DNA of 62,765 nt from a virus. Below, one piece after another: positions 1-7,278 of this stretch. Position numbers and translations under genes: made by a program. How positions within the stretch are numbered: the first letter of the stretch is position 1; each line of letters opens with the position of its first letter. The stretch spans positions 1-62,765 of IMG/VR virus record IMGVR_UViG_3300030098_005334; one strand, 5' to 3'. The notes below the pieces were generated by a model. It did not search any database, was not told the DNA's origin, and saw nothing but the letters and a program-made list of their open reading frames with translations.

Positions 1-578
1 TTATGTTCCGCTTGGAAGACAAACATAAAGTTGAACGTGCCTGAAATGCCGAGAGGCATACCGTCACTGAATGATCCTTGTCCGAAAGGATAGACGAGGA
101 ATACAGCAAACGCGGCAGATACTGGTGCAGAGTAAGCAACACAGATCCAAGGGCGCATGCCTAATCTATAACTAAGTTCCCATTGGCGTCCCATGTAAGC
201 TGAGATACCGATAAGGAAGTGGAAGATAACAAGCTGATATGGTCCACCATTGTAGAGCCATTCGTCGATGGTTGCTGCTTCCCAGATTGGGTAGAAGTGG
301 AGTCCAATTGCGTTGGAGCTGGGAACAACGGCTCCTGAGATGATGTTGTTTCCATACATGAATGAACCAGCTACTGGCTCACGGATACCGTCGATATCAA
401 CGGGTGGAGCTGCAATAAATGCAACGATGAAACAAGTTGTAGCTGCAAGAAGGCAAGGGATCATTAAGATTCCGAACCAACCTACATAGATGCGATTGTT
501 GGTAGATGTTACCCACTCGCAAAACTCGTCCCAACCTTGCAAAGGACTGCGGCTCCTCACTAAAGATGAGGTAGTCAT
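1..578 (-). CDS. psbA: Photosystem II D1 protein (partial, 3' end cut by window edge)
   Basis: Encodes the first 192 residues of D1, the reaction-centre subunit of photosystem II in the thylakoid membrane. Reading leftward from the ATG at 578, the protein opens with [20 protein letters not shown] and contains the D1 hallmarks [20 protein letters not shown] and [20 protein letters not shown]. The window ends just after the FQAEH motif, whose His is D1 His190, the partner of TyrZ; about 165 residues are missing. Cyanophage psbA genes replace the fast-turning-over host D1 so that photosynthesis continues during infection. The gene faces away from the early genes. No clear Shine-Dalgarno precedes the start. 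Identity is certain; the truncation is the sequence edge, not a mutation that can be seen. Confidence 0.97.
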   Translation of the reverse strand, partial: MTTSSLVRSRSPLQGWDEFCEWVTSTNNRIYVGWFGILMIPCLLAATTCFIVAFIAAPPVDIDGIREPVAGSFMYGNNIISGAVVPSSNAIGLHFYPIWEAATIDEWLYNGGPYQLVIFHFLIGISAYMGRQWELSYRLGMRPWICVAYSAPVSAAFAVFLVYPFGQGSFSDGMPLGISGTFNFMFVFQAEH

Positions 579-668
579 TTAAAAAGTAAGAGTACGATGA
601 ACTTGTATGATGAGAGACTTTACCCCATGGTCTCGGTTTGGGGGTATTTAGCCAAACGGCTTAACATA

Positions 669-674
669 AGTATA
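669..674 (-). promoter_or_regulatory. Possible -10 element of the psbA promoter
   Basis: On the minus strand TATACT lies within a self-complementary AAGTATACTT at 668-677, about 90 bases upstream of the psbA start. No convincing -35 hexamer sits 16-18 bases upstream, so the call rests on the -10 alone and on the need for a promoter between psbA and the small gene at 710-847. Low confidence. Confidence 0.3.
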
Positions 675-709
675 CTTCGTTTTGATTTACACAAATATGT
701 AGATTTTTC

Positions 710-847
710 TTAAAATTTTTCAGGCTCAAAATATTTCATAACTTTTATATATTTTCTCTGATTTGGTTGAATAATTGAGATCAATTGTGCTTGATGTAGA
801 CGTTCCTTTTTCTTAATCTGTTGACGGATTTCATTCAATCTGTTCAT
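710..847 (-). CDS. Small basic protein of unknown function (45 aa)
   Basis: A 45-codon reading frame starting MNRLNEIRQQIKKKE and ending EPEKF. It has a textbook ribosome binding site (AGGAGG seven bases before the ATG), and its ATG overlaps the stop of the DUF4278-like gene upstream (ATGA), so the two are translationally coupled. The protein is Lys/Gln-rich and helical, with no recognisable domain. It lies between that gene and psbA, all on the minus strand, so a shared transcript into psbA is possible. Real gene likely because of the RBS and coupling; function unknown. Confidence 0.6.
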   Translation of the reverse strand: MNRLNEIRQQIKKKERLHQAQLISIIQPNQRKYIKVMKYFEPEKF

Positions 848-990
848 GATACTTCCTCCTTTTTTGGAATTTCGTAGTGATAGACAGCACCGCGATAAGT
901 ATGTGGAAGTCCCTGCACTCTTTTCAAAGTTTGTTTAGCAGAAGCTTCTCCTTTGTTGTATACGATGCCGCGATAAGTGAGTTGCTTCAT
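844..990 (-). CDS. DUF4278-like small protein (48 aa)
   Basis: Short protein starting MKQLTYRGIVYNK with a second TYRGAVYHYE motif near residue 32. Paired YRG-x-x-Y motifs are the signature of the small DUF4278 family, common in cyanobacteria and their phages and of unknown function. The ATG is preceded by a GAGGAT ribosome binding site. Its TGA stop overlaps the ATG of the next minus-strand gene. The family assignment is from memory of the motif; length and motif spacing fit. Confidence 0.65.
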   Translation of the reverse strand: MKQLTYRGIVYNKGEASAKQTLKRVQGLPHTYRGAVYHYEIPKKEEVS

Positions 991-1085
991 AGTGATCCTC
1001 TGGGCTATTGATACTACTATACGATTTCAGTAACAATTTATACCGTTTACAGTGATACACCCAACCTTAAGAAATTGTTAAGAAT

Positions 1086-1166
1086 TAAGGGGGAGTCCCA
1101 CCGCTGTCTCTCGGCAAGACTCTCGGTTGCTAGATGTACGAAACAGTAAAAAGTACATCCCCCTTA
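1086..1166. other. Three-way-junction-like inverted repeats (possible structured RNA or cis element)
   Basis: In the gene-free stretch 991-1229, TAAGGGG (1086-1092) pairs with CCCCTTA (1160-1166), enclosing two further stems: GTCT (1106-1109) with AGAC (1117-1120) and the perfect 7-bp GATGTAC (1133-1139) with GTACATC (1153-1159), which stacks directly on the outer stem. It could be a small RNA, a leader of the gene at 1230, or a DNA element. It is not a tRNA that I can fold, and I do not recognise a riboswitch class. Confidence 0.45.
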
Positions 1167-1197
1167 GGGCGTGACACTGTTCTTCTACAGCCCAGCG

Positions 1198-1203
1198 TAT
1201 AAT
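1198..1203 (+). promoter_or_regulatory. Consensus -10 box upstream of the first plus-strand gene
   Basis: A perfect TATAAT lies 27 bases before the GTG at 1230. The best -35 candidate, TGACAC at 1172-1177, is 20 bases upstream, which is longer than ideal, so a phage or alternative-sigma promoter is possible. Position at the head of the early plus-strand genes supports a promoter. Confidence 0.45.
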
Positions 1204-1229
1204 AATCAAAGTCTTCGTAAATTTCATTA

Positions 1230-1460
1230 GTGTCCACCAAGCCTCAAGCAAAACTAATAGGTAAGGTATCTACTGATTCGGGAGAGTTATCTGTCTTAGA
1301 TCCATCGCATTTGGAGGCTTCCCACACTGGTGATGTAAAATTACCTCAGTACGATTTGTTTACTTCTTTTGAAACTGAAGTAGGCGATGGTGAATTTGAA
1401 ATCTATGAACTCCGAGATAGAGCAGGCAAACTCAGAAGGATTGTCATCACAATCGACTAG
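1230..1460 (+). CDS. Hypothetical protein (76 aa)
   Basis: Starts with GTG (residues MSTKPQAKLIG). The protein is acidic in the middle (DLFTSFETEVGDGEFEIYELRD) and ends RRIVITID, suggesting a small beta-rich fold. No family recognised. It is the first gene after the non-coding region and a TATAAT box. The next gene starts inside it in another frame. Confidence 0.55.
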   Translation: MSTKPQAKLIGKVSTDSGELSVLDPSHLEASHTGDVKLPQYDLFTSFETEVGDGEFEIYELRDRAGKLRRIVITID

Positions 1461-1683
1461 AATTTTAGATCCAAGACCAGAGCCGAACAATTGGTTATCC
1501 GCAACTCTTTTAGATTTATTAGAAAGAAGTAAAGATGAACCTGACACTATGGAAGCTTTGAAATGGGCAATACCACAGCTGTGTCACAGTATTGAGCCTG
1601 GTTATGTTGATCAAATTTTTGCTGATTGGATTGAACATTATGTTGAGCTTTTGGTGAATAATCAAAACAAAGTAAATAATTAG
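1405..1683 (+). CDS. Hypothetical helical protein (92 aa)
   Basis: The chosen start is ATG 1405 (MNSEIEQANSEG); an in-frame ATG at 1387 would add six residues. The start lies inside the preceding gene in a different frame, a 56-base overlap. The product is acidic and predicted helical, with WLSATLLDLLERSKDEPDTM and FADWIEHYVELL. No family recognised. Its last 137 bases are antisense to the 3' end of the minus-strand gene at 1547-2182. Confidence 0.55.
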   Translation: MNSEIEQANSEGLSSQSTRILDPRPEPNNWLSATLLDLLERSKDEPDTMEALKWAIPQLCHSIEPGYVDQIFADWIEHYVELLVNNQNKVNN

Positions 1684-2182
1684 AACCCTGTGCAATTAGG
1701 AAAGGATCATCAGGAATCCTTTTAGTTACGTTGCAATATTTATAAATATCTTCATGAGGATATGGTGGTCGGTACCACATAATCTCGTTGTCTTTTTCAT
1801 TAACCATCCAATCAGAATATTGACGTTGCCATCTCAACAACGCTTTAAATTCTTTTTCTGGATTTAAGGATTGACATTTAATTACTAAAGCATCTCCAGG
1901 TTCCATGAACCATCTGAGTTTCATCATCTTTCTAAAAGCAATACTCAGAGGTTTTATTCCTGATCTACCTGTTAATCGGTTACGAATTTTCTCTGCTCTT
2001 TTGTTTTTCTTCTGTTTATACCAATCATTTAACTGTCGATTCGACTTGCCAATTGCAAAGCCTACATTCCAAAAATAAAAACCTGGTAAGTATTCTTCTT
2101 TCGGTTCCAAGAAAAATTTACATAACTGACCATTTACACAAAATGTACTGCTTGTAAACTTTCGGCGTACTCTTTTATACAT
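1547..2182 (-). CDS. Conserved-looking hypothetical protein (211 aa)
   Basis: Read from ATG 2182 (MYKRVRRKFTSS); an upstream in-frame ATG at 2248 would run into the divergent gene and gives an unlikely N-terminus. The protein is basic and rich in Trp/Tyr (WNVGFAIGKSNRQLNDWYKQ, KALLRWQRQYSDWM, MWYRPPYPHEDIYKY). No enzyme motif recognised. It is the only minus-strand gene in the early plus-strand block. Its last 137 bases are antisense to the preceding plus-strand gene, and its start lies one base from the GTG of the divergent gene at 2184. Confidence 0.6.
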   Translation of the reverse strand: MYKRVRRKFTSSTFCVNGQLCKFFLEPKEEYLPGFYFWNVGFAIGKSNRQLNDWYKQKKNKRAEKIRNRLTGRSGIKPLSIAFRKMMKLRWFMEPGDALVIKCQSLNPEKEFKALLRWQRQYSDWMVNEKDNEIMWYRPPYPHEDIYKYCNVTKRIPDDPFLIAQGSNYLLCFDYSPKAQHNVQSNQQKFDQHNQAQYCDTAVVLPISKLP

Positions 2183-2183
2183 C

Positions 2184-2468
2184 GTGGAAGAATTACTCCG
2201 TCTAATCCAAACTGATCCCGAGCTATGGGAAATAGTTGAACAACTCAAAGGCCAAGATCAAGAGCCAGAGGATTTCTTTTTAAATGTAGCAGCAATGCTG
2301 GCTGTTGAATTTGAAGAACTACGTAGAACAGATCTCAATGACAAATTAGCTGCCCTCTTTGGTGGTCTTCCAGAACCTGCTTTTAAAATGGTTCCTCTAC
2401 TTGTTCATGTAGCATTAGATATTTTCTTGTTCAAATCTATTCCTAACAAAGATTCTATTCAAGATTAA
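2184..2468 (+). CDS. Hypothetical acidic protein (94 aa)
   Basis: GTG start (MEELLRLIQTDPELWEIVEQL). Strongly acidic and helical (LKGQDQEPEDFFLNVAAML). No family recognised. Only one base separates its start from the ATG of the minus-strand gene, so any ribosome binding site must lie inside that gene's coding sequence. It is followed within three bases by the gene at 2471, so it probably heads the polymerase operon. Confidence 0.6.
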   Translation: MEELLRLIQTDPELWEIVEQLKGQDQEPEDFFLNVAAMLAVEFEELRRTDLNDKLAALFGGLPEPAFKMVPLLVHVALDIFLFKSIPNKDSIQD

Positions 2469-2470
2469 AA

Positions 2471-2704
2471 ATGAAAGTAGGCTTCGTACTTTGTAATCTT
2501 GAGACTAATAAAGTCTTATGTATTAACAAAAGTGGAAATGGGATTGAACTCATTCCAATCAACACGACTGAACAATTAAACAAAGCCTTGTGCTTGAAGA
2601 ATTTAACCTCTTTAAAATCAATTCATGAACGTTTTAAGGAGAAGGGGTTGACAGAACCCTTAACCATAGAGAACATATCAAAGCTATACAAGCAGTGCGA
2701 ATGA
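2471..2704 (+). CDS. Hypothetical protein (77 aa)
   Basis: ATG start three bases after the preceding stop; the next gene (DNA polymerase) begins four bases after its own stop. Starts MKVGFVLCNLETNKVL; the C-terminal half is helical with alternating charges. No family recognised. Tight packing upstream of the polymerase suggests a shared early transcript and a possible accessory role in replication, by position only. Confidence 0.55.
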   Translation: MKVGFVLCNLETNKVLCINKSGNGIELIPINTTEQLNKALCLKNLTSLKSIHERFKEKGLTEPLTIENISKLYKQCE

Positions 2705-2707
2705 TCC

Positions 2708-4552
2708 ATGGAGAAACCTCTACAGCTTGTATTTGACCTTGAAACAGATGGTCTCCTCCACGAGTTGACCAAGATACATTCAATGGTTTTACGAGATGTT
2801 GAGACGGATGATGTTTGTAGTTGTGCTGAAGCAGACGGATATGAAGCCATAGAAAGTGGTTTATATATGTTGTCTCAAGCAGATTTAATAATTGGTCACA
2901 ACATAATTAACTTCGACATTCGAGCAATCAAAAAGATATATCCAAATTTTAAATTTAAAAAGACTTGTAAAGCATATGACACTCTTTTAGTAAGCAGAGT
3001 TTTATGGCCTGAACTAGAACCAGTTGATGAACAAAAATTTTCCTACATTCCAAAAAAATATAAAGGTAGGCATTCTTTAGGGGCTTGGGGTGAAAGATTA
3101 AATACTAAGAAAATTGATTTTGGTAAAGATAAAAAAGTTGAAGAGGTATGGGATGTATGGTCAGAAGAGATGCAAGTTTATTGTGAAAATGATGTATTAG
3201 TTTCACTAGAGCTTTACAAATATTTTCTTACGCAAGAAATTGATAAACGTTGCTTTGAACTTGAGCATAAATTTGCTTTGATAATGGCAAAGCAAGAAAG
3301 CTTTGGTTTTCCCTTCAATGAAAGATCAGCCTATGCTCTTATTAATAAGCTCAAAAATAGACGTGAACAGATTGATGAACAACTTCAAGAGATTTTTCCG
3401 GCGGTTACAGAAGAGAGGATCTCGGAGAAAACTGGCAAGAGGCTTAAGGATAAAGTTACCGTTTTCAACCCAGCCTCACGTAAACAAACTGCGGAGAGAC
3501 TTAAGGAGAAGTATCCGTCGATAAAATTTAGTTCAACAGAAAAAGGAAATGTAAAAGTTGATGATGATGTTTTAGATAAATTAGGTAAGAAATATCCTGA
3601 AGCTGCTCTTTTATCTGAATATCAATTACTTAATAAAAGACTAGGACAAATCTGTGATGGCAAAGAGGCTTGGATAAAACATAGTCAGAAATATAAAGAT
3701 GGGAGAATACATGGATCAATCATTACCAACGCCTGTGTGTCAGGCCGGTGCAGTCACCGAGGTCCCAACACCTCACAGATTCCAAGTGTAGGTCAGCCTT
3801 ATGGTTCAGAATGTCGTGCTCTTTTCTATGCTCCAAATGGATGGGTGTTGGTTGGTGCAGATGCAAGTGGACTAGAACTTAGGGCATTAGGTGCGTGGTT
3901 AGCCCACTTTGATGGTGGAGAGTATGCCAAGTTAGTCAGCACCCCAGGCTTTGATATTCATACACATAATGCAAAACTATTTGGTATCTACGATGGTCAA
4001 GGTGAGATAGCTAAAAAAACAAGAGATCTAAGCAAAAGATTAATTTATGCACTTTTATATGGAGCTGGACAAAAAAAGGTAGGTTCAGTAATGGATATCA
4101 AATTAAGTGAACAAGAACAAATTGAATTAGGTAAAAAAACTATTGATACTTTTTACAGAAATTTACCTGCTATTAAACAGCTAAAAGACAAAATTGATGA
4201 AAGAATAACGACAAGAGGTTACTTAACTGGCATAGACGGTAGACACTTACAAATCCGATCTAGACACTCTGCATTGAATCAATTATTACAATCCACTGGT
4301 GCTATCTCTGTAAAAAAAGCAACTTGTATTTTATACGATGATTTATATAAAGCTGGTCTTAGATGGGGCTGTCACTACGGTTTCGTGGCTCATGTTCATG
4401 ATGAGATACAAGCTTTAGTAAAACCTCAACACGTTTCTGTTTATAAAGATGCAGCAATAAAATGTTTTGAAAAGGCTGGTGAGTATTTTCACTTACGTTG
4501 TCCCCTGACAGGAGAAGCTAAAGAAGGAAAAAATTGGATGGAAACACATTAA
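2708..4552 (+). CDS. polA: Family A DNA polymerase with 3'-5' exonuclease domain
   Basis: Replicative T7-like DNA polymerase, 614 aa. The N-terminal proofreading exonuclease shows Exo I DLETDG (D10, E12), Exo II GHNIINFD (about residue 70) and Exo III YCENDVLVSLELY (about 160). The polymerase domain shows motif A VGADASGLELRALG (about 383-396), motif B RDLSKRLIYALLYGAG (about 439-454) and motif C HVHDE (about 563-567). The O-helix position equivalent to E. coli Phe762 is Tyr (RLIY), as in T7. No 5'-3' exonuclease domain is present, as usual for phage enzymes. It is the key enzyme of the early replication module, with SSB and the primase/helicase downstream. Confidence 0.95.
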   Translation: MEKPLQLVFDLETDGLLHELTKIHSMVLRDVETDDVCSCAEADGYEAIESGLYMLSQADLIIGHNIINFDIRAIKKIYPNFKFKKTCKAYDTLLVSRVLWPELEPVDEQKFSYIPKKYKGRHSLGAWGERLNTKKIDFGKDKKVEEVWDVWSEEMQVYCENDVLVSLELYKYFLTQEIDKRCFELEHKFALIMAKQESFGFPFNERSAYALINKLKNRREQIDEQLQEIFPAVTEERISEKTGKRLKDKVTVFNPASRKQTAERLKEKYPSIKFSSTEKGNVKVDDDVLDKLGKKYPEAALLSEYQLLNKRLGQICDGKEAWIKHSQKYKDGRIHGSIITNACVSGRCSHRGPNTSQIPSVGQPYGSECRALFYAPNGWVLVGADASGLELRALGAWLAHFDGGEYAKLVSTPGFDIHTHNAKLFGIYDGQGEIAKKTRDLSKRLIYALLYGAGQKKVGSVMDIKLSEQEQIELGKKTIDTFYRNLPAIKQLKDKIDERITTRGYLTGIDGRHLQIRSRHSALNQLLQSTGAISVKKATCILYDDLYKAGLRWGCHYGFVAHVHDEIQALVKPQHVSVYKDAAIKCFEKAGEYFHLRCPLTGEAKEGKNWMETH

Positions 4553-4596
4553 TTAACAAGTTATAATTGATAATTAAAATTAAAAAAATATAAAAG

Positions 4597-4824
4597 ATGG
4601 GCCTTTCTGAGGGTGAAATTCAAGATATGATTGATGAATCTATCCGTATAGCGATTGCAAGACACAATAGAAATGCAACATTAATCAGTATGGCATTAGG
4701 TTTTACTTTCATGGCTTTATTTGTAGATGGTCTCTTGAGAGTGTTAGGTGTCATACCACCTTTCATGGATATTGACATCAATGTTATTGATAAAATCGTA
4801 AGCCAAGTACAAGCAGAAATTTAA
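4597..4824 (+). CDS. Small membrane protein (75 aa)
   Basis: Starts MGLSEGEIQDMIDESI, then a basic stretch (IARHNRN), then one hydrophobic segment at about residues 27-52 (LISMALGFTFMALFVDGLLRVLGV) and a short polar tail. This predicts a single-pass membrane protein with a cytoplasmic N-terminus. A TATAAT at 4562-4567 lies upstream but without a -35. Function unknown; its position between polymerase and SSB genes suggests early expression. Confidence 0.55.
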   Translation: MGLSEGEIQDMIDESIRIAIARHNRNATLISMALGFTFMALFVDGLLRVLGVIPPFMDIDINVIDKIVSQVQAEI

Positions 4825-4896
4825 TTATTAAAGAAGATATCTGATACTTGCCATTTTCAATGGACTGTCTACAGTAGCTTTGCTGCTGCTTGAAAC

Positions 4897-5064
4897 ATGA
4901 AAACAAAAACATTGATTGAGAATATGTCGAATGAAGAACTGATCAGTCTTCAAGAGGGTCACATAACTCTCATACAAAATTCACAAAAAAAGCTTGATCA
5001 AATTGCCAAAGTAATGGAAGCAAGATTAAAGCAACCAGAACTTCTTAAAACTTACGACTTTTAA
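4897..5064 (+). CDS. Small helical protein upstream of SSB (55 aa)
   Basis: Begins MKTKTLIENMSNEELISLQE and ends LKTYDF. Heptad-like hydrophobics (ITLIQNSQKKLDQIAKVMEARL) suggest a short coiled coil. It ends two bases before the SSB start, so it is probably co-translated with it. No family recognised. The upstream stretch 4825-4896 holds no other gene. Confidence 0.5.
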   Translation: MKTKTLIENMSNEELISLQEGHITLIQNSQKKLDQIAKVMEARLKQPELLKTYDF

Positions 5065-5066
5065 AC

Positions 5067-5828
5067 ATGAATCTAATTACAGCAACAGCAATCTACGTGG
5101 GAGATACAGCCACTGAAAGTGGTACTCGCACCATGCAATTCCATATAAAAGGCACTGGCAATAAACCTGTAGACATTCCTGTAAATTTGGTACCCAGTTT
5201 CGCAGCGGGGGATACCTGTGTGCCAGGAGCTTTTGAAACTGGGAAAACCATACTAATAAATGGAAGGCTATATCCGCAAGAAAACGGGCCAATGTATGTG
5301 GTTCCAACACAACCTCTTCAAGCTGTACCAGCTAGTACAAAACTTAATCAAATATTAATTGCTGGTGGTTGTTGGCTTCCTAATGAGCAACGCAGAGAAG
5401 ATGCACTTAATTTCTTATTACTTGTAGGTACCGCTCCTCCACAAAAGGCTATCGGCCACACATGGCAAGATACTTTGGTCTTTCGCATGGAATCATGGAA
5501 AGATGATGCAGAACGTCTTAAGAAATTTCTATATAAAGGTAGACAATTATGTTTAGGTGGCTCACTTAGATTTGAAAACTGGACAGGTAAAGATGGTAAT
5601 CAACATGTGGGTTACAAAGTTCGTGTAAGATCTAATCAATATTCATTCTTTGGTAAAAATAAAAAAGTTGAGGGTGAGGCTAAATCACCTCCTATCTCTG
5701 ATTTCAAAGATAGAGAAGTATTTGAATCGCCTCATCAACAAGCTATAGCTAAACCGAAAACTAATGTTGTGGAATTTCCCACTACAGGAAAGGCTTCGGA
5801 AGAGCATGACGATGGCATTCCCTTCTAG
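5067..5828 (+). CDS. ssb: Single-stranded DNA-binding protein
   Basis: 253 aa. The N-terminal two-thirds is beta-rich with two OB-fold-like stretches (about 1-90, TILINGRLYPQENGPMYVVP; and about 93-190, LFLLL-type strands followed by RQLCLGGSLRFENWTGKDGN). The C-terminus is low-complexity and ends in the acidic tip DDGIPF, matching the DDDIPF tail by which bacterial and phage SSBs recruit replication partners. It coats single-stranded DNA at the fork. Neighbours are DNA polymerase upstream and a gene of unknown function downstream. Confidence 0.8.
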   Translation: MNLITATAIYVGDTATESGTRTMQFHIKGTGNKPVDIPVNLVPSFAAGDTCVPGAFETGKTILINGRLYPQENGPMYVVPTQPLQAVPASTKLNQILIAGGCWLPNEQRREDALNFLLLVGTAPPQKAIGHTWQDTLVFRMESWKDDAERLKKFLYKGRQLCLGGSLRFENWTGKDGNQHVGYKVRVRSNQYSFFGKNKKVEGEAKSPPISDFKDREVFESPHQQAIAKPKTNVVEFPTTGKASEEHDDGIPF

Positions 5829-5864
5829 CTATGGCCTTTAACTCTCTAAACTTCTAGACCTATT

Positions 5865-6782
5865 ATGTCTGTATTAGACCGCTTTAAGGATACAACTAAG
5901 TATCCTCGGCAAATGCGTGAGCTTGGTATGCTCATAGTCCTCAACAGGAGAAAAGATCCTGGCATCTTTCTAAAAGATACTGACGCAGATAGATGCGGTT
6001 GGTTCGGAAAAGTTAATCAATTCCCTGATGCTGAAGAAACAGAAGAGGAATTCGGTGACGACAAAATTGAATCTGGAATCTTATTCCGCACTCCACGTCT
6101 GGTAATAGTTCGTGGTGGATTCAAAAATGATCCTACCTTCGTAGAAAATAGTGCTGAGAAAGGTGCAATTGAAGGCTTATATGCCGACATGAATCATCTT
6201 TGGGACACATGGAAGGATAAAAATCCTGACAAGGCACCACCTTATCGTCGTAGACGTTTGGTTCTTTGCTATTTAGTTGATGCAAAAGGCACCCCTGTAC
6301 ACAAAAAACCTTTGATCCTCTCCATACATGGCGGAGCGTCAAGATATTTCTGTCAGAGATACGCCCAGTTCTTAGAACAACTTGAATCAGCGTACGCAAC
6401 TGCTACAAATGACAGAGCTGCACAAGGCTTTGGGGAAAAGATGTGTTCTTCCGTCATATGGACACCTACCTTTGGTAGTGAAAAATATGGTGATAAACGT
6501 AAATCTGATATCTGTGTTCCTGAATCATGGGATATTCCAGATGAGAAGAGCATTCTAAACTTCTGGCCTAAGAAAGAGGCTGACATCGATCATCTTGAAG
6601 ATACTTGGGAAAGCTGCCCTCCAGAGGTTTATGCTGCTAAGTACTTCAAACAGTTGGAAGCCGAAGTAGGCTACCACGCGATTAAGCCTGGAGTTGACAT
6701 CGCAAACTGTTCTCTACCCGCAGCAGATTCTACTGTTGGAGCAAGGGATGAGGATGGTGCTCTTGTTGGTGGGCTTACATAA
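5865..6782 (+). CDS. Conserved cyanophage/cyanobacterial protein, DUF5895-like (305 aa)
   Basis: Starts MSVLDRFKDTTKYPRQMREL. Contains GWFGKVNQFPDAEETEE, ILFRTPRLVIVRGG and a basic PPYRRRRLVLCYLVD stretch. I believe it belongs to the uncharacterised DUF5895 family, but this is from memory. It lies directly after ssb (36-base gap) and ends at a strong terminator, so it closes the ssb transcription unit. A role in DNA binding or recombination is suggested only by that position. No catalytic motif seen. Confidence 0.6.
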   Translation: MSVLDRFKDTTKYPRQMRELGMLIVLNRRKDPGIFLKDTDADRCGWFGKVNQFPDAEETEEEFGDDKIESGILFRTPRLVIVRGGFKNDPTFVENSAEKGAIEGLYADMNHLWDTWKDKNPDKAPPYRRRRLVLCYLVDAKGTPVHKKPLILSIHGGASRYFCQRYAQFLEQLESAYATATNDRAAQGFGEKMCSSVIWTPTFGSEKYGDKRKSDICVPESWDIPDEKSILNFWPKKEADIDHLEDTWESCPPEVYAAKYFKQLEAEVGYHAIKPGVDIANCSLPAADSTVGARDEDGALVGGLT

Positions 6783-6802
6783 ACCCTGATCAAAACTGAT
6801 TA

Positions 6803-6931
6803 TTAAGCGGAGAGTTTGGCGTTTGCCTTCTCCGCTTTTTTTATGATCTTTTGAGCTTGCTCTCTGGTCGTACAGTTTTCTGCTTTGCTCACCAATCTCA
6901 TTAATTTTTTAAATTGCTTTGCTTTTCCCAA
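6803..6931 (-). CDS. Small basic protein (42 aa), TTG start
   Basis: Reading leftward from TTG 6931, directly abutting the stop of the gene at 6932-7189, it encodes a Lys-rich helical peptide (start MGKAKQFKKLM, end KANAKLSA). An internal ATG at 6901 gives a 32-residue alternative. An AGGT sits just before the TTG. Its stop codon lies in the stem of the terminator shared with the convergent plus-strand gene. No family recognised. Confidence 0.4.
   Translation of the reverse strand: MGKAKQFKKLMRLVSKAENCTTREQAQKIIKKAEKANAKLSA
6805..6842 (+). terminator. Rho-independent terminator after the ssb operon
   Basis: AAGCGGAGA (6805-6813) pairs perfectly with TCTCCGCTT (6829-6837), giving a nine-base-pair stem with a 15-base loop, followed by a T tract to 6842. 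It lies 23 bases after the stop of the gene at 5865-6782. The stem also contains the 3' end of the convergent minus-strand gene. Confidence 0.85.
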
Positions 6932-7189
6932 TTACCTACCTTTGTGATCAGTTGTAATAACGTTATCGCTTGACTCTTCAGACTTTGCTAAACGTTTGCA
7001 TAGACCTCTGATTATAGCTTGTCTCTGTAAGTTAATCATTAGAAGATTTATAGCCGCTATCTTCAATTGTTGTGGATCATTTATCGATTCAATCTCCCTA
7101 ACAATAGTTACCATTGTAAACTCATCTTCAATGGTAGGTTCTGTATCTTTGGGATCAAAGGCAATTTCTGTAATTTTAAAATTCTTCAT
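6932..7189 (-). CDS. Hypothetical protein (85 aa)
   Basis: Begins MKNFKITEIAFDPKDTEP. The central part is helical (EFTMVTIVREIESINDPQQL), then LLMINLQRQAIIRGLCKRLA and a polar C-terminus. No family recognised. It is transcribed leftward, divergent from the gene at 7279, with an 89-base intergenic region holding a good plus-strand promoter. Confidence 0.55.
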   Translation of the reverse strand: MKNFKITEIAFDPKDTEPTIEDEFTMVTIVREIESINDPQQLKIAAINLLMINLQRQAIIRGLCKRLAKSEESSDNVITTDHKGR

Positions 7190-7226
7190 CTGTTACCCCA
7201 TACATTACTTAGTCTATAGCTTCTGA

Positions 7227-7254
7227 TTGACACTACCCGTACTTTGTATAAAAT
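7227..7254 (+). promoter_or_regulatory. Sigma-70-type promoter for the gp157-like operon
   Basis: A perfect TTGACA (7227-7232) is followed after 16 bases by TAAAAT (7249-7254); an overlapping TATAAA at 7247 gives a shorter spacing. The gene at 7279 starts 24 bases downstream. This is the best -35/-10 pair noticed in the window and implies use of host RNA polymerase. Confidence 0.6.
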
Positions 7255-7278
7255 CAAGCCATAATGTGAAAGGTATAA

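Noticed and set aside
161-355. Frame on the minus strand within psbA
   Set aside because: Shadow of psbA in another frame; Ser/Thr-rich complement of a membrane protein gene.
1081-1170. tRNA gene in the stem-rich segment
   Set aside because: No acceptor, anticodon and T-loop combination could be folded, and no GTTCGA-type T loop is present.
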